Assembly: GCA_002724505.1 (NCBI GenBank)
Contig: PBOV01000016.1
Span: 10,644 to 17,693, forward strand
DNA from: Rhodospirillaceae bacterium
GTDB lineage: Bacteria; Pseudomonadota; Alphaproteobacteria; MPNO01; UBA2964
Reading direction: 5' to 3'
Length of the DNA: 7,050 bases
Shown piece by piece: positions 1 to 5,782 of this stretch. Every line of letters begins with the position of its first letter. Position 1 is the first letter of the stretch. A program made the position numbers and the translations under genes. Below the pieces are notes generated by a model. That model saw nothing but the letters and a program-made list of their open reading frames with translations, was not told the DNA's origin and searched no databases.

Positions 1-1326
1 ACGGATCCTAGTTCTAATGTTTCAGCAATCGGCTGGAAGACATACGACCAATTCGGAAAATCGACCCTTTTTACGAACCTCAAGGGTTTTCCCGGGTGGC
101 GCGTTGCAAGCCAAGTAATTACCGATCGCCTAAAATGGGCCATTGGGTTAGGTGTGCATGAAGAAGAAGTTATTCCAACAGTCGTCGAACGAATTAAGGC
201 CCCACGGGAACCCATTTTAGTCGATAGTCCGGATGCTCCTGTGAAAGAAATTATCCTAAGAGGAGAAGACGCCGACTTAACAAAACTTCCAGCCATGTGG
301 ACCTCAGAACTAGATCCTGGTCCCTATATCGCTTCTGGTATGGCGGTAATCAAAGATCCGGAAACCGGCACTCGCAATATGTCCTATCACCGACAACAGA
401 TATTGGGACCGGATCGCAGCGGGTTTTTGATTTGTCCGCGTCATGCACTACGGACGTATCAAAAATACCAGAAACGTAAGAAGGCCATGCCAGTTGCAAT
501 GGTAGTCGGCGTTCACCCAGCAATTCTCTATGCCGGCGGCTTTACAACTCGCTATGGCATCAACGAATTATCACTCGCAGGTGGATTACTCCAAGATCCG
601 GTTCGAGTTGTAAAATGCGAAACTAGCGACCTTGAAGTACCTGCGGATGCCGAAATAATCATTGAAGGTGAGATTCTACCGGACGCAATGACGAGTGAAG
701 GGCCCTTTGGCGAAGTCACAGGGGGTTATGCGGAAGAGGGATCGACCGAAATTTTCGTCGTAAAGGCCATTACTCATCGCAAGGATCCAATATTCTATGG
801 AATGCATTCCGGCGCACCAATGACTGATCCACAATCCATTACTGGCACTTGTATTGAAGCAGCACTATACGAACACCTTTCAAAGGTGGAGGGCGGTTTA
901 GACCTCTTGGACATCCGATGTCTTGGAGTCTCTGGGTTGATGGCAATTATCGTGAAACTCCGCCCGCGTATTTCCGGTCAAGCCAAAACAGCCTTGATGG
1001 CCGCGTTGTCTAGCCCATACCTTCACCCAAAACTGGCAATAGCTATCGATGAGGACATGGACGCTTCTGATTTGAACCAAGTCTTCTGGTCACTAACTAC
1101 TCGTGTAAATGCAGAACAAGATGTTACAAAAATTGATAACACTAGAATTTGGTCACTTGATAATGTTTCTAATATTGTTCCAGGTATGAGCCCAATGTAC
1201 CGGATCGGTACAAAAGTGGGAATTGATGCGACCAAACCATGGGGTAACAGTACGGAGGGAGTAACCCGATTTGACCGCGCAATGCCTAAAAACTACGAAT
1301 CTGTTGATATTGAGGATTTTCTATAG
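1..1326 (+). CDS. UbiD-family prenyl-FMN-dependent decarboxylase (5' end outside window)
   Basis: Reversible (de)carboxylase of the UbiD superfamily; members act on aromatic, heteroaromatic or acrylic acids using prenylated FMN made by a UbiX partner, which is not in this window. The frame is open from base 1, giving 441 visible residues. The residues before the GTG at 154 still read as UbiD (TLFTNLKGFPGWRV, then a WAIGLG helix), so that GTG is internal and roughly 40-60 N-terminal residues are probably missing. In visible numbering, N126-x4-R131 (in RNMSYHR) and E233/E238 (in EGPFGE) match the conserved cofactor/metal Asn and the catalytic Arg-Glu-Glu set of Fdc1/UbiD. The C-terminus carries the usual GIDATKPWG motif. 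The gene shares one base with the downstream MarR gene, so the two are probably one transcript. Its neighbours (bicupin dioxygenase, DapA-like lyase) favour aromatic-acid catabolism over ubiquinone synthesis. The family call is secure; the substrate is unknown. Confidence 0.95.
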   Translation, partial: TDPSSNVSAIGWKTYDQFGKSTLFTNLKGFPGWRVASQVITDRLKWAIGLGVHEEEVIPTVVERIKAPREPILVDSPDAPVKEIILRGEDADLTKLPAMWTSELDPGPYIASGMAVIKDPETGTRNMSYHRQQILGPDRSGFLICPRHALRTYQKYQKRKKAMPVAMVVGVHPAILYAGGFTTRYGINELSLAGGLLQDPVRVVKCETSDLEVPADAEIIIEGEILPDAMTSEGPFGEVTGGYAEEGSTEIFVVKAITHRKDPIFYGMHSGAPMTDPQSITGTCIEAALYEHLSKVEGGLDLLDIRCLGVSGLMAIIVKLRPRISGQAKTALMAALSSPYLHPKLAIAIDEDMDASDLNQVFWSLTTRVNAEQDVTKIDNTRIWSLDNVSNIVPGMSPMYRIGTKVGIDATKPWGNSTEGVTRFDRAMPKNYESVDIEDFL

Positions 1327-1805
1327 TGAACAACCCAAAAAAAGCTGACAATGAGATTTGGCTCGATCCCGACGAGAGCCCTGGGTATCTAGTTCGTGGG
1401 ACTAATCTTTCAATCGGCAAGGCGCTTCGGCGAAATCTTTCAAATTATGGGATGACATTAGGCCAATATTATTTCATGCGATCACTTTGGATTGAAGAGG
1501 GACTAAGTCAGCGTGAATTGTCTGATCGTGTTGGAACAACAGAGCCCACCACCGCCAGCGTGCTACGCCTGCTTGAGAAGAATGGACTTGTCCGGCGCGT
1601 TCGAAATCGTCACGACCGGCGAACCATAAATATTTTTCCGACCCAAAGAGGACGTAATCTAAAGAATGAACTGCTAAACATGGCAATCAAAATCAATGAA
1701 ATTGCTATAAGTGGTTTCAGCACGAAAGAGGTTGAAACGTTAAAACGTTTAATGCGGGAGATGAAGAATAATCTCGATCAAGACGAGGAAAACACCTTAA
1801 CTTGA
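1326..1805 (+). CDS. MarR-family transcriptional regulator
   Basis: Winged helix-turn-helix regulator of 159 residues, a normal length for MarR proteins, which bind palindromic operators as dimers and release them on binding small, often aromatic, ligands. The core runs from about residue 45 to 107: a helix with LSQRELSDRVG (60-70), the recognition helix around TTEPTTASVLRLLEKNGLV (71-89), and a wing with the family-typical D97-R98-R99 followed by ITP-like FPTQRG. Helices at both ends form the dimerisation region. The start is GTG at 1326, which overlaps the TAG stop of the UbiD gene by one base. A GAGG at 1312-1315 lies 10 bases upstream, suggesting translational coupling to the decarboxylase. 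The likely role, by inference, is control of this catabolic cluster, with the inverted repeat at 1891-1917 as a candidate operator. The ligand cannot be read from the sequence. Confidence 0.93.
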   Translation: MNNPKKADNEIWLDPDESPGYLVRGTNLSIGKALRRNLSNYGMTLGQYYFMRSLWIEEGLSQRELSDRVGTTEPTTASVLRLLEKNGLVRRVRNRHDRRTINIFPTQRGRNLKNELLNMAIKINEIAISGFSTKEVETLKRLMREMKNNLDQDEENTLT

Positions 1806-1890
1806 CCTTTAACGCATCAAAGAAGTGGGGTATTTAGGTAGAAAGATTCCCTAGTTTCCGGTCTACTCCGGAGATGAATTTTGTAGAAAA

Positions 1891-1917
1891 GCCTGCAACT
1901 AGGATTTAGTTGCAGGC
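1891..1917. promoter_or_regulatory. 11-bp perfect inverted repeat, candidate MarR operator or leader hairpin
   Basis: GCCTGCAACTA (1891-1901) and its exact reverse complement TAGTTGCAGGC (1907-1917) flank a 5-base spacer GGATT. The repeat ends 10 bases before the GGAG ribosome-binding site (1928-1931) of the bicupin gene. No T-tract follows, so it is not a typical intrinsic terminator of the marR gene. The symmetry and the position between a MarR gene and a catabolic gene suit an operator. As RNA it would form a stable stem in the 5' leader. The rest of the 132-base gap (1806-1937) shows no convincing -35/-10 pair. Confidence 0.6.
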
Positions 1918-1937
1918 GCGATTGAACGGAGCATACC

Positions 1938-3056
1938 ATGGCCGAACAAAAAGGTATTTTTCTCGATAAATCGGGAACGACAGAGCCAGCCCCTGAATTA
2001 TGGGAACCGGCTATAACAAAAAAGGCTGATTTTGATGCAGAAATTGAGCGTCTTTCAGGCATACCAAAGCCAAATAATGGTCGTCGCCAGAGTTGGATTG
2101 TACATCCCGATTCTCACAAACTTGGCGTTGGACTTGGCCTAGCGCCGGGTATTCGTCCAATCCTCGAAGTCCTTAACCCAGGCGAACAAACCCGTCCCAT
2201 CCGTCATAATTCTACCCAAGTTAATTTTTGTATTTTAGGTAGCGGTCACTCCGTTGTTGGTGGCAAAAGAATTGATTTCGAGCAATATGACGTTTTCAAC
2301 TTCCCTTCGATGCAGACCTATATCCACGTTAATGATACCGATGAAGTGCAGGCGCGCCTGACCTATACCAACGCGCCTCTTTTGGAAAAAATGAATGTGC
2401 ATATCGTCGAACAAGATCCTCCAGCGGATGTGCAACTGGTGGAGGAAGACGAGGCGGGCGAAGTGGCAGAAGATGACCCAAGACGCAAAAGCCCTTACGG
2501 GACATTCGAACTGACCGACGAAGGCGCGTGGCTAATGCCATATGAAATTCTTATCGCGCCAGAGGCCGTTGAATCCCATGCCCTTCACTGGCCATGGAAA
2601 AAAGTAAAAGCGGAACTGGATAAATTATCAGCCTTGGGATCCGACTATGTAGGCCGAAGGCTTTATCTTCTTTGGAACCCTATGACAGGCCGAACAAACG
2701 GCACAACTCCTAACTTCTTTGCTACTATAACCATACGACCTCCGGGTATCGTCGATAAGCCGCATCGCCACGTTTCAGCCGCTATGAATTATATTTTCCA
2801 AGGAGAAGGACGCTCCACCGTTGAAGGTAAAGTTTATGAATGGCAATCAGGTGATTTATTACTAACCGCACCAGGCTGGGGAGTTCACAACCATGCAAGT
2901 ACTGGAACTGATCCGATTTATGAGTTAACGATCCAGGATCAACCCCTAAATATCGTCATGGAATCATTGCTGTGGCAGGAAGACCTTAAGAAACCTTGGA
3001 GCGTACTAGGAGCCGAAACGGGCTTCGATACCAACCGAGGCAAAATTGCGAGCTAA
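1938..3056 (+). CDS. Bicupin ring-cleavage dioxygenase, gentisate / 1-hydroxy-2-naphthoate dioxygenase-like
   Basis: Probable cytosolic Fe(II) dioxygenase with two cupin domains, 372 residues, close to the length of gentisate 1,2-dioxygenases, which open hydroxylated aromatic acids. Cupin 1 (about 75-150) has the PGE lead-in and a GSG turn, but the usual H-R-H metal motif reads I88-R89-H90; H130 could be a further ligand. An acidic linker (about 159-181, many Glu/Asp) follows. Cupin 2 (about 262-340) has intact H276-R277-H278 in PHRHVSAAMNYIFQGEG and then H317-N318-H319, with the GD-L-L-TAPGW strand typical of the family. The classical enzymes use the N-terminal cupin for iron, so this one appears reversed. 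ATG at 1938 has GGAG six bases upstream. A DapA-like gene follows 4 bases after the stop. The exact substrate is unknown; a non-redox cupin role cannot be excluded. Confidence 0.82.
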   Translation: MAEQKGIFLDKSGTTEPAPELWEPAITKKADFDAEIERLSGIPKPNNGRRQSWIVHPDSHKLGVGLGLAPGIRPILEVLNPGEQTRPIRHNSTQVNFCILGSGHSVVGGKRIDFEQYDVFNFPSMQTYIHVNDTDEVQARLTYTNAPLLEKMNVHIVEQDPPADVQLVEEDEAGEVAEDDPRRKSPYGTFELTDEGAWLMPYEILIAPEAVESHALHWPWKKVKAELDKLSALGSDYVGRRLYLLWNPMTGRTNGTTPNFFATITIRPPGIVDKPHRHVSAAMNYIFQGEGRSTVEGKVYEWQSGDLLLTAPGWGVHNHASTGTDPIYELTIQDQPLNIVMESLLWQEDLKKPWSVLGAETGFDTNRGKIAS

Positions 3057-3060
3057 CCAA

Positions 3061-3987
3061 ATGATGCGATTACCGAAGAATTTTCTAAAAGGTTCAATTC
3101 CACCCCTTATAACACCTTTTAGGAACGGTAAGGTCGATTACGATGCCTATGCGGGTCTTGTGGAGTTCCAAGTCAAAAATGGTTCACATGGAATTTTGGT
3201 CACTGGGACAACTTCGGAACCATCCACGCTAACTACGGATGAACGTAATCGCTGTGTCGATGTTGCCGTCGAAGCAGTAAATAGAAAAATTCCAATAGTC
3301 GCTGCAACGGGGTCGCAAAGCCACGCGGAAACTGTGTTGCTTTCTGAGCATGCGGAAAGAGCTGGAGCAGATGCCTTACTGGTCGTGACCCCTTATTATA
3401 TCCGCCCACCACAGCGAGGTCTGGTGGCGTACTATCGTGACATCGGAAAACGTACCAATTTACCATGGATGATTTATCATATCCCTGGGCGGGCCGCGAT
3501 TTCAGTAACGTTAGATACTCTGGATCAAATTAATAAGGCTTGCCCCAATTTTGTAGGCATGAAGCACGCTGTTGACGACCTCGGGTTCGTTTCAAAATGT
3601 TTGGACCATTTCGGCAAAGATTTCAGAATTTTTGTAGGGTTGGAAGATCTTTCTTATCCAATGATGACTGTTGGCGCATGTGGTCTGATGAATGCCGTTG
3701 GAAACCTAATGCCCAAGAAACTTGCACGTATGTGTGAACTTGTCTGGAAAGGCAACATGAAAGCAGCTCAAAAAATTCATTATGAGCTGTTTGAGATTAA
3801 TCAGGCAGTTTTCTATGATACCAACCCAATTCCGATGAAGTACATGATGAAAAAACTCGGCATCATGCCTAAGAATGAGCATCGCTTGCCAATGATGCCG
3901 GCGCCGAAAGACTTGGAGAAACGTTTGGACGGCGTTCTAAAAAGAGCTGGACTAATAAAACCACGACTGCGCAGGAAATCTTCTTAG
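3061..3987 (+). CDS. DapA/NAL-superfamily (dihydrodipicolinate synthase-like) lyase or aldolase
   Basis: A (beta/alpha)8 Schiff-base lyase of 308 residues, normal for a family that includes DapA, N-acetylneuraminate lyase, 2-keto-3-deoxygluconate aldolase and the hydratase-aldolases of naphthalene/phenanthrene breakdown. Visible signatures are IPPLITPF near the N-terminus, G49-T-T-S-E53 (usually GTTGE), Y139 in YHIPGR, R144, and the Schiff-base lysine K168 in VGMKHA. The Y139-K168 spacing and R144 at Tyr+5 match E. coli DapA Y133, R138 and K161. NPIPMKYMMKKLG near the C-terminus is also typical. The tail (RRKSS end) is basic. ATG at 3061 is preferred: a TTG at 3046 would overlap the bicupin gene and adds residues outside the family pattern, and only a weak GAG (3050-3052) precedes either. 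Four bases from the bicupin stop, it is surely co-transcribed. A catabolic aldolase is more likely here than lysine synthesis. Confidence 0.88.
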   Translation: MMRLPKNFLKGSIPPLITPFRNGKVDYDAYAGLVEFQVKNGSHGILVTGTTSEPSTLTTDERNRCVDVAVEAVNRKIPIVAATGSQSHAETVLLSEHAERAGADALLVVTPYYIRPPQRGLVAYYRDIGKRTNLPWMIYHIPGRAAISVTLDTLDQINKACPNFVGMKHAVDDLGFVSKCLDHFGKDFRIFVGLEDLSYPMMTVGACGLMNAVGNLMPKKLARMCELVWKGNMKAAQKIHYELFEINQAVFYDTNPIPMKYMMKKLGIMPKNEHRLPMMPAPKDLEKRLDGVLKRAGLIKPRLRRKSS

Positions 3988-3989
3988 TT

Positions 3990-4058
3990 ATGGAGGTGCT
4001 GAAAAAATTGTTTCCTGACCTACAGTGTGTCTATGTAATAGACGATTTTAGCACATAA
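3990..4058 (+). CDS. Doubtful 22-codon small ORF
   Basis: An ATG two bases after the DapA-like stop opens a 22-residue frame (MEVLKKLFPDLQ, then CVYVIDDFST) ending in TAA at 4056-4058. A near-perfect Shine-Dalgarno core GGAGGTG (3992-3998) lies inside it, 10 bases ahead of an in-frame TTG at 4008, which would give a 16-residue peptide. No family is recognised. It may be a small peptide, a gene remnant, or chance; the only support is the ribosome-binding-like motif and its place directly after an operon gene. Confidence 0.15.
   Translation: MEVLKKLFPDLQCVYVIDDFST
4029..4043. repeat. Short palindrome GTCTAT-GTA-ATAGAC, possible operator
   Basis: A 6-bp perfect inverted repeat with a 3-base centre sits between the DapA-like and methyltransferase genes. 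It overlaps a possible -10 element (TATGTA, 4032-4037) placed 18 bases after a TTGTTT (4008-4013). Only four T residues follow (4046-4049), so it would be a poor terminator. Its half-site resembles that of the palindrome at 4081-4097. A palindrome of this size can occur by chance. Confidence 0.3.
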
Positions 4059-4080
4059 AGTATTACGGCAAACAAATGTC

Positions 4081-4116
4081 GTTTATATTTGATAAACAGT
4101 GCTGTGATCATAAATA
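4081..4116 (+). promoter_or_regulatory. Candidate promoter with overlapping palindrome upstream of the methyltransferase
   Basis: GTTTAT (4081-4086) and ATAAAC (4092-4097) form an inverted repeat with a 5-base spacer. A -35-like TTGATA (4089-4094) lies inside it, followed after 16 bases by a weak -10-like TAAATA (4111-4116). Transcription would start near 4123, giving a short leader that still contains the GAGAG ribosome-binding site (4128-4132). The -35 fits the sigma70 consensus well; the -10 does not. The 3988-4139 gap contains no other clear element and no strong terminator. Confidence 0.35.
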
Positions 4117-4139
4117 GTAATAGGTATGAGAGACGAAGA

Positions 4140-4952
4140 GTGGCCGATCAAAAACAAAACCCTGAAATCGATACCTCTGCTGCTGAGGCCTTTGAAAAAT
4201 TTTTAGTTCCGACAATCTTTGGACCATGGTCAGAGATGATGGTAGAGCATGCTGGAACTCGGGAAGGTCACCAGCTCCTGGATATCGGTTGTGGCAGCGG
4301 CGCTGCTGCGCGATATGCCGCAAAAGTCGTTGGCGGCTCTGGTTTGGTTTCTGCGATCGACCTAAACGCCGGCATGATTAAACATGCCCGGACACTCGAC
4401 ACGGGAAAATTAATCAAATGGCATCAAGGCGACCTAACAGATATGCCATATGAAGACGAGCAATTTGACATCATTGCCGGAAATCAAGTTCTGCAGTTTC
4501 TCCCAGACAAAGAAAAGGGCCTAAATGAGATAAAGCGGGTTATGGCAAAGAGCGGCAGACTAGCATTAACAGTTTATTGCTCTCCTCAGCTCAATCCAGC
4601 GCACGCAGCTGTTGGCAACGCTCTCAAAGCACGTGGAATAGACTCAACAGGGGTTGCTCACCCTTTTTCCTATGGCGATCCAATGGCGCTGGGAGATCTT
4701 CTCCAAGAAATTGGTTTCCGTGACGTTTCGGTCGTCCAGAAACAAATGAATAGTTATTTCCAATCTGCGGAAAACTTCGTCGAATGTCTCGCGGCCGGCG
4801 GCCCATCTTCACGACATGCCCTAGAGCAGTTAGATGCAGAAGGATTAAAAGATCTCAAAAACGAGGTAACGAAAAGGCTTGCGGACTTCGTCGACACAGA
4901 AAAAGGTCTTCGCGTAATTACAACTTCCCATATGGCACTGGCTAGCGTTTAA
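4140..4952 (+). CDS. Class I SAM-dependent methyltransferase (UbiE/Methyltransf_11-like)
   Basis: Rossmann-fold methyltransferase of 270 residues, predicted cytosolic. Motif I is LLDIGCGSG (D48-I-G-C-G-S-G54), which binds S-adenosylmethionine. The acidic residue after strand 2 is in SAIDLNAGMI. The GDLTDMPYEDEQFDII stretch and NQVLQFLPD, then LNEIKRVMAKSGRLAL, are the motif II-III pattern of UbiE-like small-molecule methyltransferases. The C-terminal third is less conserved and probably shapes the acceptor site. GTG at 4140 is preferred, with GAGAG 7 bases upstream. A TTG at 4089 would add 17 poorly conserved residues and lies inside a palindrome. It is separated from the DapA-like gene by 152 bases, so it is probably its own transcription unit. 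Its stop overlaps the stop of the convergent gene on the other strand. The acceptor is unknown; an aromatic or quinone-like compound is possible but unproven. Confidence 0.87.
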   Translation: MADQKQNPEIDTSAAEAFEKFLVPTIFGPWSEMMVEHAGTREGHQLLDIGCGSGAAARYAAKVVGGSGLVSAIDLNAGMIKHARTLDTGKLIKWHQGDLTDMPYEDEQFDIIAGNQVLQFLPDKEKGLNEIKRVMAKSGRLALTVYCSPQLNPAHAAVGNALKARGIDSTGVAHPFSYGDPMALGDLLQEIGFRDVSVVQKQMNSYFQSAENFVECLAAGGPSSRHALEQLDAEGLKDLKNEVTKRLADFVDTEKGLRVITTSHMALASV

Positions 4953-5668
4953 TCAATCTCAAGTTTTGCTTTTTGAACCATTTCAAAATATTGCTTCGAT
5001 AACACTTCTGAACGGGTGTCGGTTTCGCATTCACAAGCGTGGCATAAATTCCAGCTCCCAAACTTTGCCTCATAAATATCAAACGCAATCTCAAAGTCGT
5101 CGATTTCCTCTTGCGTAACTGGAACTAGTTGAGCTTGGCTAGCAAGTAACTTCCGCATTTTATTCTCATTTCCACCCGCGACCCGTTTCAGAATAGCCAG
5201 TGCACCCCGGTGATACCGCTGAGAACGTTTATAGTGAGCTTGAACGCAACATTCTGGATACCCCAATAGGCGCGCCTCTTCGGATACTGTGAGATGGCCA
5301 CCCGCTCTATTAATACCTAATATAGTTTCAGCAACGGTGTCATCTTTGCAAATATACCATGCCCGATAGGGTTGGAGTTCGTTTCGACAATGATCGGCAT
5401 ACCAGTTGGGGAAAGCAGTATAACTTAAGGCATCCCAAAAGGGCCCCTTGATAATGTGCAGCCCAAGGTCTTGGGCGATTTCGAGGACTTCGTTAATCCA
5501 GTCCTTTGGGGCCAAACTACGTCCATGCAGAAAAACGGGTTTGATACCCTCCAGCATGGCTAAAAAGTCATGGATTTCTGCTATTAATTCACGCCGGTCT
5601 GGACATTTACCCTGCCTTTCCAATAGAGACGATAATTTTTGACCAGTTCGGACAAGTACACTTGACAT
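4949..5668 (-). CDS. Cys-rich protein of unknown function, DUF483-like
   Basis: A 239-residue protein without a clear signal peptide or membrane segment. The best landmark is LLGYPECCVQAHY (Cys140-Cys141), which resembles the LGYPxCC signature I associate with the uncharacterised DUF483 family; this is recalled, not searched. Near the C-terminus a C209-x2-C212-x-C214 cluster (LCHACEC) follows, with further cysteines at 22, 94 and 107. The paired Cys motifs suggest a metal or Fe-S site or a redox role. A conserved-looking central part contains KGPFWDALSY and AWYICKDDTVAETILGINRAGG. ATG at 5666-5668 is the only reasonable start, since the upstream in-frame stretch to a stop near 5743 has no other ATG. 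The region before it is very AT-rich and has no Shine-Dalgarno site, so translation may be weak or leaderless. The gene faces the methyltransferase tail-to-tail and is divergent from the dioxygenase pair. Function unknown. Confidence 0.8.
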   Translation of the reverse strand: MSSVLVRTGQKLSSLLERQGKCPDRRELIAEIHDFLAMLEGIKPVFLHGRSLAPKDWINEVLEIAQDLGLHIIKGPFWDALSYTAFPNWYADHCRNELQPYRAWYICKDDTVAETILGINRAGGHLTVSEEARLLGYPECCVQAHYKRSQRYHRGALAILKRVAGGNENKMRKLLASQAQLVPVTQEEIDDFEIAFDIYEAKFGSWNLCHACECETDTRSEVLSKQYFEMVQKAKLEID

Positions 5669-5682
5669 AAAAAATAAAATTT

Positions 5683-5710
5683 TTGAAAACTTAAACCGTC
5701 CAAATATATT
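5683..5710 (+). promoter_or_regulatory. Secondary sigma70-type promoter candidate (TTGAAA-N16-TATATT)
   Basis: TTGAAA (5683-5688) and TATATT (5705-5710) each match five of six consensus bases with a 16-base spacer, in the divergent gap before the TauD-type gene. It would give a leader of about 65 bases. It lies in an AT-rich stretch where chance matches are common, so it ranks below the candidate at 5719-5747. Confidence 0.35.
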
Positions 5711-5718
5711 ACACGAGC

Positions 5719-5747
5719 TGGAAACTGCGAAGCCCTGCGGCTATAAT
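5719..5747 (+). promoter_or_regulatory. Sigma70-type promoter for the TauD-type dioxygenase pair
   Basis: TGGAAA (5719-5724) and a perfect TATAAT (5742-5747) are separated by the ideal 17 bases. Transcription would begin near 5754, about 29 bases before the ATG at 5783. A small AGCC-CTGC-GGCT inverted repeat (5731-5742) lies between the two boxes and could be part of a control site. No terminator or second promoter is evident before the downstream paralog, so both dioxygenase genes probably depend on this site. Confidence 0.55.
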
Positions 5748-5782
5748 AAGTAAATAAGAGAAACTTCGGGAACAAGACAGTC

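Noticed and set aside
154..156. GTG as start of the UbiD-family gene
   Set aside because: The frame is open to base 1 and the residues before it match the N-terminal UbiD pattern, so it is an internal codon of a gene cut by the window edge.
1802..1836. Promoter from TTGACC (1802-1807) with TATTTA (1831-1836)
   Set aside because: The spacing is 23 bases, too long for a sigma70 promoter, and the -35 overlaps the marR stop.
1874..1909. 11-codon leader-peptide ORF (MNFVEKPATRI) running into the inverted repeat
   Set aside because: Its GGAG directly abuts the ATG, too close to work, and there is no run of codons suggesting attenuation.
3046..3048. TTG start for the DapA-like gene
   Set aside because: It would overlap the bicupin gene and add non-family residues; ATG at 3061 fits the family N-terminus better.
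4089..4091. TTG start for the methyltransferase
   Set aside because: It lies inside a palindrome and a possible -35 box, has no ribosome-binding site and adds a low-complexity extension; GTG 4140 has GAGAG at good spacing.
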